Counted from the stretch's first letter, positions 44,841 through 54,666 are shown. The stretch is DNA of 64,000 nucleotides from Nocardia beijingensis NBRC 16342 (GCF_001612785.1 NZ_BDBC01000002.1:51536-115535); one strand, 5' to 3'. Numbers and translations are program-made. The notes: a model not told the origin generated them from the sequence alone.

Positions 44841-46574
44841 ATGCTGGAGACCGCCGGGACCATGCGAAAGCTGCGCACGCGCGCGGTCGCGGCGACCCGG
44901 CGCGTCGAGGACGTCATCGATCTCAACTACGTCGGCTTGGTGGTGGCGACAGTGTTCTTCGCACTGTCGGTGACCCCGTCGCTGTTGCCGCGCGACTGGC
45001 TGTTCCAGGGATTGATCAGTGGGATCAACGCCGCCATCGGGTACGGCGCCGGATGTTTGCTGGAGTGGCTGTTCCGGCTGTGGGTGCGGCCGCGGCTGAA
45101 GATCGCGCCGCCGCCGACGTGGGTGCGGTACGCGATCAAGTCCGCCGTGCTGTTCACCGCCGCCATGAGCGCGGCGCTGATGCTGGTGCAGTCGGCGCGC
45201 TGGCAGCGTGAGATCACCGCGTTGATGGGCATGGCGGGCACCACGACGCCCGCCTATCTGCGCACCGGTCTGCTCAGTTTGGCGGTCGGCGCCGCTGCGG
45301 TCGCGGTCTACCGGACGGTGCGGGAGATCATCCTGTTCCTGGCCCGTTTGCTCAACCGGTGGGTGCGGGTGCCGCGCGAACTCGCCCCTGCCGCCGGATT
45401 CCTGGTGCTGGTGGTGCTGGCGGTGACGATCTTCAACGGTGTCGCCACCCAAGCGTTCTTCGCGGTCGCCAACTCGGCGTTCAGCGTGCGCAACGACCAC
45501 ACCTCGGTGAACGCGGTACAGCCGCAGCAACCGGAGCGGTCGGGCAGCCCGGCCTCGCTGGCGAAGTGGGAGACCCTCGGTTTCGAGGGACGCTGGTTCG
45601 TCTCGCACGGGCCGACGGCGAGCCGCATCACCTCGGTCACCGGCCGTCCGGCCAAGGAACCCATCCGGGCCTACGTCGGCCTGGAGTCGGTCGAAGGGGA
45701 CCAGGCACCGGCCGAGTTGGCGGTGTCCGAGCTGGAGCGCACCGGGGCGTTCGACCGGAAGGCGCTCGTGGTGGTCACCACCACCGGGACCGGATGGGTG
45801 AACTCGCTGGCGGCGGGGGCGATCGAGTACATGTACGACGGCGACACGGCGCTCGTCGCCACGCAGTACTCGTATCTGCCGAGCGTGCTGTCGTTCCTGG
45901 CCGACCGCAACAAAGCCACCGCGGCGGGCAGGGACCTGTTCGACGCGGTGTACCGGCACTGGACCGCTCGGCCGCCGGAGGTACGGCCGAAACTGCTGGT
46001 GTACGGCGAGAGCCTGGGTTCACAGGGTTCCGAGGCGGCGTTCGACGGTCTGGCCGACCTGCGGGCCAAGGTCGACGGCGCGCTGTGGGTCGGGCCGCCC
46101 AATTCCAACCGGCTGTGGCAGCAGTTCGTCGCCCGCCGCGATCCCGGTTCCCGCGAGGTCGAGCCGCTGTACGCGGACGGGCTGGTGGTCCGGTTCGCCT
46201 CCGACAGCGCCGATCTGGCGCGCCCTTCGTCGGAATGGCGGCCGCCGCGCATCGCGTATCTGCAACACGCGTCCGACCCCATCGTCTGGTGGTCGCCGGA
46301 TCTGATCTTCTCGCGCCCGGACTGGCTGTCGGAGCCGCGCGGTTCGGATGTCTCCTCCCAGATGCGCTGGTGGCCGTTCGTCACGTTCTGGCAGGTGGCC
46401 GCCGATCTGACCAACGCGCAGGGCGTCACCGACGGGCACGGGCACCGCTACGGAAGCCTGGTGCTGGACGGCTGGGCCGCCATCGCCGCGCCGCCGGACT
46501 GGACGGCGGAACGTTCCGAACGGATCCGGCTCGAAGTGGAGGCCGCGGAGGAGTTCGAGCGGAAGACGAAGTGA
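44841..46574 (+). CDS. Alpha/beta-hydrolase family membrane protein
   Basis: 577 residues. The N-terminal half has about five membrane helices (LVVATVFFALSVTPSLLPRDW, VRYAIKSAVLFTAAM and others); the exported catalytic half has GRPAKEPIRAYVGLESV, a nucleophile in VYGESLGSQGSEAAF and QHASDPIVWWSPDLIF. This corresponds to the paired families PF15420 and PF10081. Probably acts on envelope lipids, but substrate is unknown. Overlaps the next gene by GTGA. Confidence 0.88.
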   Translation: MLETAGTMRKLRTRAVAATRRVEDVIDLNYVGLVVATVFFALSVTPSLLPRDWLFQGLISGINAAIGYGAGCLLEWLFRLWVRPRLKIAPPPTWVRYAIKSAVLFTAAMSAALMLVQSARWQREITALMGMAGTTTPAYLRTGLLSLAVGAAAVAVYRTVREIILFLARLLNRWVRVPRELAPAAGFLVLVVLAVTIFNGVATQAFFAVANSAFSVRNDHTSVNAVQPQQPERSGSPASLAKWETLGFEGRWFVSHGPTASRITSVTGRPAKEPIRAYVGLESVEGDQAPAELAVSELERTGAFDRKALVVVTTTGTGWVNSLAAGAIEYMYDGDTALVATQYSYLPSVLSFLADRNKATAAGRDLFDAVYRHWTARPPEVRPKLLVYGESLGSQGSEAAFDGLADLRAKVDGALWVGPPNSNRLWQQFVARRDPGSREVEPLYADGLVVRFASDSADLARPSSEWRPPRIAYLQHASDPIVWWSPDLIFSRPDWLSEPRGSDVSSQMRWWPFVTFWQVAADLTNAQGVTDGHGHRYGSLVLDGWAAIAAPPDWTAERSERIRLEVEAAEEFERKTK

Positions 46575-47284
46575 GTCTCGGCCGATTCTCGAAAACCGTT
46601 GTGGCCGTGGGTGTTCTGCTCGTCTGGAACAACGCGGTCCTGCCTCGCCTTGGTCTCGGCATACGCGGGCGGACGGCAGCCAATGCCGGTTTCGCCACGG
46701 TGTACGCGCTCGCGTTACGAGGCGGCCCTGGCCGCTGCTCGAAGCGTGGCGTGCGCGGGGGGCTCCTCGCCGCCTCGGGCGTTGTGGCCGGTTACGGAGC
46801 GGCCCTTGCCGTTCCGGCGCTGCGATGGCGATTGGCCGAACTAACCGACCGCGGACCCGAAGTGCCGACCTGGGAGTGGGTGGCGGTCCACATCCCCCTC
46901 GGGACCGTCTACAGCGAGGAACTCGTCTTCCGCGGCACGCTGGGCCCTTTGCTCGACCGTGTTCTCGGTCCGCGAGCCGGTGCATTGGTGGGTGCGGCGG
47001 CCTTCGGGCTCTGGCACGTCGCTCCCGCGCGTGCCGTGGGCGACAGCGTTCCCGCCACCGTGGCCGTCACCGCGGCGGGCGGACTGGTGTTCGGCTGGCT
47101 GCGCCGCCGCACCAGGGGGACTGCCGCCCCGGCCTTGCTGCACCTCGCCATGAACGCGGGCGGAGCTATCGCTCCGCGCGTGGCCCGACGTTGCGAAGCC
47201 ACCCCGCGCGGCGCTCGTGTGGCCCGGTTCCGTCTGGGGACGGTTGGGGATGATCGTGCGACCCCCGGTTTCGGGAGCGGCTGA
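46571..47284 (+). CDS. CPBP family intramembrane glutamic endopeptidase
   Basis: 237-residue multi-helix membrane protein of the CAAX/ABI family. The glutamate pair motif YSEELVFRGTLGPLLDRVLG, followed by FGLWHVAPA and LLHLAMNAGGAI, gives all three family motifs. GTG overlaps the preceding stop, indicating coupling to the lipid-hydrolase gene; the two may process envelope substrates together. The C-terminal 30 residues are basic and disordered. Confidence 0.9.
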   Translation: MSLGRFSKTVVAVGVLLVWNNAVLPRLGLGIRGRTAANAGFATVYALALRGGPGRCSKRGVRGGLLAASGVVAGYGAALAVPALRWRLAELTDRGPEVPTWEWVAVHIPLGTVYSEELVFRGTLGPLLDRVLGPRAGALVGAAAFGLWHVAPARAVGDSVPATVAVTAAGGLVFGWLRRRTRGTAAPALLHLAMNAGGAIAPRVARRCEATPRGARVARFRLGTVGDDRATPGFGSG

Positions 47285-47389
47285 GCATCTTGGCGTCGTA
47301 GCCGTAACTCGCCTACGGCGGCCTGCCGTCACGCCGGGAGCGTGGCCGGTCGGGCGATGGGAGTCGGGACGGGAAGTAGGGTCGGGCAC

Positions 47390-47779
47390 GTGGCAGGACG
47401 AGGGACGGTCGATCCAGCGCAGACGCGGGCGGCGGTGGCGGCGGTGAGCGAGTGGTTGCGCGACGAGTCGGGGGACGCGCCCGCGCGGGCGGAGCTCGCG
47501 GCGGCGGTGCGCACCACGGCGCGCTCGCTGGCGGCTTCCGCGCCCGGGCACTCCGTCGAGGTCCGGGTGCCGCCGTTCGTCGCGGTGCAATGCGTCGAGG
47601 GCCCGCGGCACACCAGGGGTACGCCACCGAACGTCGTGGAGACCGACCCGCGCACCTGGCTGCTGCTGGCCACGGGGCTGCTCGAGTTCGAGGACGCCCT
47701 CGCCTCGGGCGCGGTGACCGCATCCGGCACACGCGCGGCCGAGATCGCGCACTGGCTGCCGATCGTCCGAGTCGGCTGA
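47390..47779 (+). CDS. Sterol carrier family protein (Rv0807-like)
   Basis: 129 residues beginning VAGRGTVDPAQTRAAVAAVSEWLRD with GTG at 47390. The core HSVEVRVPPFVAVQCVEGPRHTRGTPPNVVETDPRTWLLLATG matches the actinobacterial sterol-carrier-like family that sits near purF; the length equals that of Rv0807. Ligand is unknown. An upstream in-frame start would add 16 residues without support. Confidence 0.8.
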   Translation: MAGRGTVDPAQTRAAVAAVSEWLRDESGDAPARAELAAAVRTTARSLAASAPGHSVEVRVPPFVAVQCVEGPRHTRGTPPNVVETDPRTWLLLATGLLEFEDALASGAVTASGTRAAEIAHWLPIVRVG

Positions 47780-47896
47780 ACGGCGCGACCAGTCTGCGGT
47801 GCGGACTTCCCAGCCGCCCGATGACGCACCACGCGTTCGCGAGCGAGGACAGCTCGCCACCGCGCTGTCGGCAATCGCGTCACGGCAGCGGCCACA

Positions 47897-48112
47897 TGCG
47901 CTCGTGAGCTCGTTGCGGCAGGTGACGGCAGCGGCCCCGATCGCTCGTAACCATTGCGGCAGGTTGACGGCGGCGGTGCCGTGCGCTCGTAATCGGTTGC
48001 GGCAGGTTCACGGCGGCGGTCACGTGCGCTCGCAACCCGTTGCGGCACGTTGACGGCGACGGCCACGATCGCTCGAAACCGGTGCGGCCCTCCACGGTCG
48101 CGTGCGGACGTC
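47897..48112. repeat. Degenerate tandem repeat, period 41-44 bp
   Basis: Five units begin near 47897, 47941, 47982, 48025 and 48069, each shaped as TGCGCTCGTAACCGTTGCGG followed by CAGGTTGACGGCGGCGG and CACGA. A partial unit may precede at about 47870. No gene is evident in the 366-base gap 47780-48145, and translation in no frame looks protein-like. Similar in size to mycobacterial interspersed repeat units. Confidence 0.75.
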
Positions 48113-48145
48113 CTCGGGCCGCGTTCGATCACCGCCGCGGACGGT

Positions 48146-49483
48146 TCACGCGCGGACGATGTTGCGGCGCTCCAGCCCCTTGCGGTCGTAGAAGCGGGTG
48201 ACCACCGCGCCGAAGACCAGTCCGATGGCCAGCCCGAGGACCGCCATCCACACGCCACGGGTGAGTCCGGCCTCGAAATCGGCGTCGAAGTACAGGATCG
48301 ACCGCACGCCCAGGAACACCTGGTGCATGGGCTCGAAGGAGGCGAGCCAGCCGAAGTACTGCGGCGTCGCCTCGATCGGCACGGTGCCACCGGACGACGG
48401 CAAGCCGAGGATGACGAACAGGATGAGGTTCACCAGCAGGCCCGCCGAGCCGATCGCCGCCAGCATGGACAGCCCGGTCACGCCGACGGCGGTCATGGCC
48501 AGCGCGCTGTAGAGGTACAGGGCCAGTGGATTGCCGATCGGCATGTGCAGCGCCTTGCCGACGATGAGGAACACCGCGGCGACGATGTTCGCCGCGAGCA
48601 CGAACACGCCCCACTTGATCAGCAGCGTCTTGAATCGCGAGATCGGCGTGGGCGGGTAGTGCACATACCACGGGCCGTACTCGGTGGGCACGAAGCCGAG
48701 CTGCGCATCGATCATGGTGTGGATGACCATCGCGCCGACCACCCCGGCCAGCAGCAGCAACAGGGCGTAGAAGAACGCGGTGAGGCCCTGGCCGCTGCCG
48801 TGCGGCAACGGGTGGTACTGCTGCTGCACCACCTCGATCGGCGACGCCAGCGCGACCCTGGTCGCGCCGGACAGCTCGGGCGCGGGCGGCCCGCCCGGAC
48901 GCGGCGCGAGCTGGGCGTTCACCTGATCGAGCAACTGCTTGCCGACCTGTTTGTTCACCTCGGTCAGCGCCTCGTTGCCGACCCGGAGCACGATCTGCGT
49001 GCCGAACGCGCCGGTGCGCGGGTTGGTCTGCACCGTGATGATCGGCCGCGGGATGTCGCCGGGTATGACACTGCCCACACCCAGGTTGCCGAGTTGCTTG
49101 CTGAAATCGCTCGGGATGACGATCGCGCCGTAGACCTGCCCCGACTGCATCTGCCGCTCGGACTCGTTGATGCTGAGCACGCGCAGGTCGACCTTGTCCG
49201 ATGGCACCCCTTCGGTCAGCGCCCGGGTGATCTGGTCGCCGAAGTTGACCTTCTGCTCGGTGCCCCCGCTGCGGATGATGTCGCCCACATCCTGGTTCAC
49301 CAGGGCGATCGGGAAATCGTGCAGGTTCTGCTCCGGATCGACGACATAGTCGAGATACATGATGCCCAGCAGCGCGGTGAGCAGGCTCAGCACCGCCAAG
49401 GGAAACAGCACCATCCTGGGCCATGGCCTGCGCGCAGGCGCCGCGCCCGGCTCTGTCGTGCTCGCGTCGTCGGTGGTCGTCAC
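48146..49483 (-). CDS. YhgE/Pip-like membrane protein (DUF3533 type)
   Basis: 445 residues. One N-terminal helix (VLFPLAVLSLLTALLGIMYL), a large extracytoplasmic domain (FPIALVNQDVGDIIRSGG, YGAIVIPSDFSKQL), then five C-terminal helices of ABC-2 permease type (GLTAFFYALLLLLAGVVGAMV, LFVILGLPSSGGTVP). It resembles YhgE/Pip and ESX-exporter-like proteins. GTG at 49483 is chosen; a GTG three codons upstream is equally possible. Divergent from purF. Confidence 0.85.
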   Translation of the reverse strand: MTTTDDASTTEPGAAPARRPWPRMVLFPLAVLSLLTALLGIMYLDYVVDPEQNLHDFPIALVNQDVGDIIRSGGTEQKVNFGDQITRALTEGVPSDKVDLRVLSINESERQMQSGQVYGAIVIPSDFSKQLGNLGVGSVIPGDIPRPIITVQTNPRTGAFGTQIVLRVGNEALTEVNKQVGKQLLDQVNAQLAPRPGGPPAPELSGATRVALASPIEVVQQQYHPLPHGSGQGLTAFFYALLLLLAGVVGAMVIHTMIDAQLGFVPTEYGPWYVHYPPTPISRFKTLLIKWGVFVLAANIVAAVFLIVGKALHMPIGNPLALYLYSALAMTAVGVTGLSMLAAIGSAGLLVNLILFVILGLPSSGGTVPIEATPQYFGWLASFEPMHQVFLGVRSILYFDADFEAGLTRGVWMAVLGLAIGLVFGAVVTRFYDRKGLERRNIVRA

Positions 49484-49630
49484 GGTCCGCACCGTAACAG
49501 CCGATGATGTCGCGGCGGCCGTTTCGGGGCACCTCGGATTGCTGTTCGGATGCGGCGGCGGTGCGCGGGCACCAGCACCGCATCCGTAGAATGAAATCTG
49601 CCCCCAGCCCGCCCGAACAGGGAGCAAACG

Positions 49631-51220
49631 GTGACCAACGCCGAACTGCCGGTCCAGAGCATTTCCGCCACCTCATGTCCCGCCCCGGACGTCGACGAGA
49701 ACGAGCCGCGCGAGGAGTGCGGAGTCTTCGGAGTCTGGGCGCCGAGCGAAGAAGTGGCGAAACTCACGTATTACGGGCTCTATGCCCTGCAACATCGTGG
49801 ACAGGAGGCGGCGGGCATCGCGGTGTCGGACGGCTCGCAGATCCTCGTCTTCAAGGACCTCGGTCTGGTCAGCCAGGTGTTCGACGAGCAGACGCTGGCG
49901 GCCATGCCGGGTCACATCGCCGTCGGTCACTGTCGTTACTCCACCACGGGCGGGGTGACCTGGGAGAACGCCCAGCCCATCTTCCGCACCACCGCGGTGG
50001 GCTCCGGAGTTGCCTTGGGGCACAACGGCAATCTGGTCAACACTGCCGAATTAGCGGGCCGCGCACGCGAATTGGGCCTGCTCGCCTCCGTTCGGGGCGG
50101 GCGCCCGCAGCCCGCAGCGGCGACCTCCGACTCCGACGTGGTCACCGCGCTGCTCGCGCACGCCGCCGCCGACTCCAGCATCGAGCAGGCCGCGATGGAA
50201 TTGCTGCCCACCCTGAAGGGCGCGTTCTGCCTGACCTTCATGGACGAGCACACCCTGTACGCCGCGCGCGACCCGCACGGCGTGCGCCCGCTCTGCCTGG
50301 GCAGGCTGGAGCGTGGCTGGGTCGTTGCCAGCGAGACCGCCGCGCTGGACATCGTCGGCGCGGCCTTCGTCCGCGAGATCGAACCCGGCGAATTGCTGGC
50401 GATCGACGCCGACGGCGTGCGCTCGATGCGCTTCGCCAACCCGGAGCCCAAGGGCTGCGTCTTCGAGTACGTGTACCTGGCCCGTCCCGACAGCACCATC
50501 GCGGGCCGCTCGGTGCACGCCACCCGCGTGGAGATCGGCCGTCGCCTGGCGAAGGAACACCCGGTCGACGCCGATCTCGTGATCCCGGTCCCCGAATCCG
50601 GCACTCCGGCCGCGGTCGGTTACGCGCAGGGCTCAGGCGTGCCCTACGGCCAGGGCCTGATGAAGAACGCCTACGTCGGCCGCACGTTCATCCAGCCCAG
50701 CCAGACCATCCGGCAGCTGGGCATCCGGCTCAAGCTCAATCCGCTGCGCGAGGTCATCCGGGGCAAGCGCCTGATCGTGGTGGACGACTCGATCGTGCGC
50801 GGCAACACTCAGCGCGCCCTGATCCGCATGCTGCGTGAGGCGGGCGCGCTGGAGATCCATGTGCGGATCGCATCGCCGCCGGTGAAGTGGCCCTGCTTCT
50901 ACGGCATCGACTTCGCCTCGCGGGCGGAGCTGATCGCCAACGGCGCAGGCACCGAGGGCGATGTCGCGGACATGGTCGAGGGCGTGCGCCGGTCGATCGG
51001 CGCCGACACCCTCGGCTACATCTCGCTCGACGGCATGATCGCCGCGACCGAGCAGCCGCGCTCGCGCCTGTGCGCCGCGTGCTTCGACGGCGATTACCCC
51101 ATCCCGCTGCCCACCGAGGCCGCGATCGGGAAGAACGTGCTCGAGGGCATGCTCAGCGGCCAGACCGAGGCGGAGCTGCTCGGCGACAACGCGAATGCGA
51201 GCGCGCTGAGCCGTCCGTGA
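49631..51220 (+). CDS. purF: Amidophosphoribosyltransferase
   Basis: 529 residues. First committed step of purine synthesis. A propeptide of about 29 residues precedes the catalytic Cys in REECGVFGVW, so self-cleavage is expected. Glutaminase motifs YGLYALQHRGQEAAGIA and GHNGNLVN; PRPP loop VVDDSIVRGNTQRALI. The four Fe-S cluster-type Cys near the end (CFYGIDF, RLCAACFDGDY) suggest an iron-sulfur form like that of B. subtilis. GTG start. Confidence 0.97.
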   Translation: MTNAELPVQSISATSCPAPDVDENEPREECGVFGVWAPSEEVAKLTYYGLYALQHRGQEAAGIAVSDGSQILVFKDLGLVSQVFDEQTLAAMPGHIAVGHCRYSTTGGVTWENAQPIFRTTAVGSGVALGHNGNLVNTAELAGRARELGLLASVRGGRPQPAAATSDSDVVTALLAHAAADSSIEQAAMELLPTLKGAFCLTFMDEHTLYAARDPHGVRPLCLGRLERGWVVASETAALDIVGAAFVREIEPGELLAIDADGVRSMRFANPEPKGCVFEYVYLARPDSTIAGRSVHATRVEIGRRLAKEHPVDADLVIPVPESGTPAAVGYAQGSGVPYGQGLMKNAYVGRTFIQPSQTIRQLGIRLKLNPLREVIRGKRLIVVDDSIVRGNTQRALIRMLREAGALEIHVRIASPPVKWPCFYGIDFASRAELIANGAGTEGDVADMVEGVRRSIGADTLGYISLDGMIAATEQPRSRLCAACFDGDYPIPLPTEAAIGKNVLEGMLSGQTEAELLGDNANASALSRP

Positions 51221-51266
51221 ACGCGCGACGTCGCTCGGGATCCGCGTAGCCGAACTCGCTCCCCGC

Positions 51267-51671
51267 GTGCCGCACAACGAGCGCCTGGATGCGAGGTACG
51301 CCGCAGCGCTGGAGCCCGTGCGTCGGGATCTGGCCGCTACCTGCGCAGTTCAGCCCATCGTTGTCGAGGAGACGCATCAGGGCGTGCACTGGGTGATGTT
51401 CTACGAGCCGGACGGCAGCGGCACCGGGATCGGACCGCTGCTCGGCGACGACTACGCGGAGCAGGTGGCGTACCTCGCCGACAAGGCGCACGAGTGGGCG
51501 GTGGAGGCGTTGTGGACGGCGGGCGAGTCGCCGGTGTGGCCGGTGTGCCCGGCACATCCGGACACCCATCCGCTGGCGGCGGGCGTGAGCGGCGGGGTAG
51601 CGGTGTGGTCGTGTCCGAGGACAGGTGCGATGGTGGCGCCGATAGGGCGGTTGGGAGTCGGCGTGCCGTGA
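51267..51671 (+). CDS. Conserved-looking hypothetical protein with CPxHPxTHPL motif
   Basis: 134 residues, no membrane segment. N-terminal half LDARYAAALEPVRRDLAATC, middle GVHWVMFYEPDGSGTGIGPLL, and C-terminal VCPAHPDTHPLAAGVSGGVAVWSCP with Cys and His spaced as a possible zinc site. GTG start near purF, 46 bases away, so it may ride on the purF transcript. I do not recognise the family. Confidence 0.65.
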   Translation: MPHNERLDARYAAALEPVRRDLAATCAVQPIVVEETHQGVHWVMFYEPDGSGTGIGPLLGDDYAEQVAYLADKAHEWAVEALWTAGESPVWPVCPAHPDTHPLAAGVSGGVAVWSCPRTGAMVAPIGRLGVGVP

Positions 51672-51934
51672 CCCCTCGCGTTCGCTGTCGCGCGCGGTGA
51701 TGTGGCCTGCTCGAGACATCGCGCGATGCGGCGTCCGGCAATTCTGGACGTACGACCGGTTTTCCGCCCGGTCGTAGTCGCTGCGCATAACACCTGCTGA
51801 GAGCGCCGCGGATTTTCTTCGAAAACGTAACGTGCCGAAAATGCTTGGTAGGTACGGTGCCGATCAGATCGGAAGTTCACCCGTGTCCGCACCGGGCCTG
51901 CAACGCGGTGCGGCGCTCGAGAAGTGGGGCCGTG

Positions 51935-53542
51935 ATGAGGAATTCGAGGTTGGGGCGACGGATCGGGACGCGAGCCATCGCGGCCGTCGGTGTGCTGACT
52001 TTGGCGGGGTCGGTGCTGGCGGGCTGCGGTTCCGGGCAAACCGGCGATGGGGGTGACGGCTTGGTGACGGGCACCACCGACAAGATCTTCTCGCTCGATC
52101 CCGCGGCCGCCTATGACAACGGGTCGCTGGTCGCCGAGACCCAGATCTATCAGTATCTGCTCAATTTCGCGCCCGGCGACGCGACGCCGAAACCGGACGC
52201 GGCCCAGAAGTGCGAATTCACCGCGCCCACCGTGTACACCTGCACGTTGAAGGACGGCCTGAAGTTCGCCAACGGCAACCCCCTGACCGCGACCAGCGTC
52301 AAGTTCTCCTTCGATCGGATGGTGCGGATCAACGACCCGAACGGCCCCGCGTCGCTGCTGGGCAACCTGGAGAAGACCGACGTGGTGGACGCGCGCACCG
52401 TCGCGTTCACGTTGAAGGTGGCCAACGACCAGACCTTCCCCGCCATCCTGCCCACCCAGGCGGGGCCGATCGTCGACGAGAAGGTGTACGCGCCGGACAA
52501 GGTGATGCCGGACCAGGACGTGGTGCAGGCGAAGGGTTACTCCGGTCCGTACACCATCGCCAGTTACGACAAGAACAAACTGGTCGAGTACCAGGCGTTC
52601 GCCGACTACAACGGCATCCTCGGCAAGCCGAAGACCGAGACGGTGTCCACGAAGTACTACGCCAGCACCGACAACATGAAACTCGATTTGCAGAACGGCT
52701 CGCTCGACGTGGGATACCGGTCGTTCACACCCACCGATATCGAGTCGCTGCGCAACGACGGCAAGGTCGCCGTGCACGAAGGCCCCGGCGGTGAACTGCG
52801 GTACATCGTGTTCAATCTGAACACCATGCCGGGCGGCACGCCAGCGCAGAAACTGGCCGTGCGCAAGGCCGTCGCGGCCACCGTCGACCGGGCGGCGCTC
52901 GCGGACGGCGTCTACAAGAAGACCTATCTGCCGGCCTATTCCTCGGTGCCGCAAGGCATGCCGGGCGCGGCCGAGCCGTTCAAGGACATCTACGGCGCCG
53001 GGCCGAACAAGGATCAGGCGGCGAAGTTCCTCGCCGATGCCGGAGTCGCGACCCCGGTCGAGCTGAATCTCCAGTACAACCCCGACCACTACGGGTCCAG
53101 CAGCTCCGAGGAATACGCGGCGATCAAGTCGCAGTTGGACGCAACGGGCTTGTTCAAGGTCAACCTGCAATCCACCGAATGGGTTACCTACCAGCGCGAA
53201 CGCGCCCGCGACGGCTACCCGATCTTCCAGTTCGGCTGGTTCCCCGACTTCCCGGACCCGGACAACTACCTGTCCCCGTTCTTCGGCCCGAACAACTTCC
53301 TGCAGTCGCACTTCGAAGATCCGGGCATCTCCGCCCAGCTGATCGCCCAGGCGACCCAGCCCGACAAGGACAAGCGGCTCGCGCAGATCCAGCAGGTGCA
53401 GCGTGACCTCGCGCAGAACTTCCTGCCGATCGTCCCGCTGCTGTCCGGCAAGCAGATCGCGGTCTCCGCCACCGGCGTGCAAGGCGTGGAGCAGACGCTC
53501 GACGCGTCGTTCAAGTTCCGCTATACGGTGCTGAGCAGGTGA
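51935..53542 (+). CDS. ABC transporter peptide-type substrate-binding lipoprotein
   Basis: 535-residue SBP family 5 protein. Signal sequence with lipobox GSVLAGC (lipidated Cys31), then GLVTGTTDKIFSLDPAAAYDNGSL, KDGLKFANGNPLTATSVKFSFDRM and GWFPDFPDPDNYLSPFF. It binds di- or oligopeptides or similar solutes outside the membrane. ATG at 51935, with GTG one codon upstream as alternative. First gene of a four-gene import operon overlapping by GTGA. Confidence 0.93.
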   Translation: MRNSRLGRRIGTRAIAAVGVLTLAGSVLAGCGSGQTGDGGDGLVTGTTDKIFSLDPAAAYDNGSLVAETQIYQYLLNFAPGDATPKPDAAQKCEFTAPTVYTCTLKDGLKFANGNPLTATSVKFSFDRMVRINDPNGPASLLGNLEKTDVVDARTVAFTLKVANDQTFPAILPTQAGPIVDEKVYAPDKVMPDQDVVQAKGYSGPYTIASYDKNKLVEYQAFADYNGILGKPKTETVSTKYYASTDNMKLDLQNGSLDVGYRSFTPTDIESLRNDGKVAVHEGPGGELRYIVFNLNTMPGGTPAQKLAVRKAVAATVDRAALADGVYKKTYLPAYSSVPQGMPGAAEPFKDIYGAGPNKDQAAKFLADAGVATPVELNLQYNPDHYGSSSSEEYAAIKSQLDATGLFKVNLQSTEWVTYQRERARDGYPIFQFGWFPDFPDPDNYLSPFFGPNNFLQSHFEDPGISAQLIAQATQPDKDKRLAQIQQVQRDLAQNFLPIVPLLSGKQIAVSATGVQGVEQTLDASFKFRYTVLSR

Positions 53543-54666
53543 GTTCCGCCGACACGGCCGGGCCGGAGGCGGACACCGCACCGGCATGGGTTCCGGCCCG
53601 GCCCTCCGGCCTGCGGCGAACCGGCAAAGCAGGCGGCGATTCTCGTCACGGCGCGTTGCTGCGTTACCTCGGCGTCCGCCTGCTGCTGATCCCGGTGACC
53701 GCGTGGATCCTGGTCACGGTCGTGTTCTTCCTGATGCGCGTGGTCGGCGACCCGATCAGCGCGGCGATGGGCGGACGCATGACCCAGGAGCAGATCGAGG
53801 CGCGCAAGGAGGCCGCGGGGCTGAACCGGCCGATCCTGGCCCAGTACTGGGACTATCTGTCCGGGCTCCTGCACGGGGATCTCGGCCGCTCCCAGGACAA
53901 CCGGGCGATCAGTGAGGTGGTGATCACCTACGGCGCCGCTTCGCTGGAACTGGTGTGCTGGGCACTCGTGGTCGCGTTCGCGATCGGCGTTCCGCTGGGC
54001 AGATACGCCGCCACCCGGCGGGATTCGGCTGCCGACACCACGCTGCGGTTGCTGGCCATCTTGTTCTACGCCGCGCCGGTGTTCTTCGTCGGCCTGCTGC
54101 TGAAGCTGGTGTTCGCGGTGCGCTTGGGCTGGCTGCCGGTGGCGGGCCGGGCCAGCACCAATGTGGAGCTGCGCCTACAGCACGTCTCCCCGAAGACCAA
54201 CATCATGGTGATCGACGCGATCCGCTACGGCGACGCCGGATACCTCCTCGACGTGCTGAAACACGCCGTGCTGCCCGCCGTCGCGCTGGGCCTGCTCACC
54301 GCGGGCATCTTCCTGCGGCTGGTGCGGATCAACCTGATCCAGACCCTCCGCGCCGACTACGTGGACGCGGCGCGGGCTCGCGGCCTGTCCCGCCGCGTGG
54401 TCACCGGGCGGCATGCCTTCCGCAACGCGCTCATCCCGATCGTCACGGTCATAGGTATGCAGATCGCCATGATGCTCGGCGCCTCGGTGCTCACCGAGAC
54501 CACGTTCGAGTGGAAGGGCCTCGGCTACCAGTTCGCGCAATACCTGTCGGCGCGCGACTTCATCGCCGTGCAGGGCATCGTCGCGTTCATCGCGCTCATC
54601 GTGGCGGTGCTGAGCTTCCTGGTCGACGTCCTGGTGGCGCTGATCGATCCGCGGGTGAGGTTCTGA
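53539..54666 (+). CDS. ABC transporter permease, DppB type
   Basis: 375 residues with six membrane helices and an N-terminal hydrophilic stretch. The cytosolic EAA loop is ADYVDAARARGLSRRVVTGRHAFRNALIPIV, split by the coupling helix; GASVLTETTFEWKGLG follows. The GDLGRSQDN motif in the first loop is typical of DppB. GTG overlaps the binding-protein stop; its stop shares one base with the next ATG. Confidence 0.93.
   Translation: MSSADTAGPEADTAPAWVPARPSGLRRTGKAGGDSRHGALLRYLGVRLLLIPVTAWILVTVVFFLMRVVGDPISAAMGGRMTQEQIEARKEAAGLNRPILAQYWDYLSGLLHGDLGRSQDNRAISEVVITYGAASLELVCWALVVAFAIGVPLGRYAATRRDSAADTTLRLLAILFYAAPVFFVGLLLKLVFAVRLGWLPVAGRASTNVELRLQHVSPKTNIMVIDAIRYGDAGYLLDVLKHAVLPAVALGLLTAGIFLRLVRINLIQTLRADYVDAARARGLSRRVVTGRHAFRNALIPIVTVIGMQIAMMLGASVLTETTFEWKGLGYQFAQYLSARDFIAVQGIVAFIALIVAVLSFLVDVLVALIDPRVRF

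Noticed and set aside
47799..48053. Short frames across the 43-bp repeat
   Set aside because: Unit length varies and is not a multiple of three throughout, so a repeat protein cannot be maintained.
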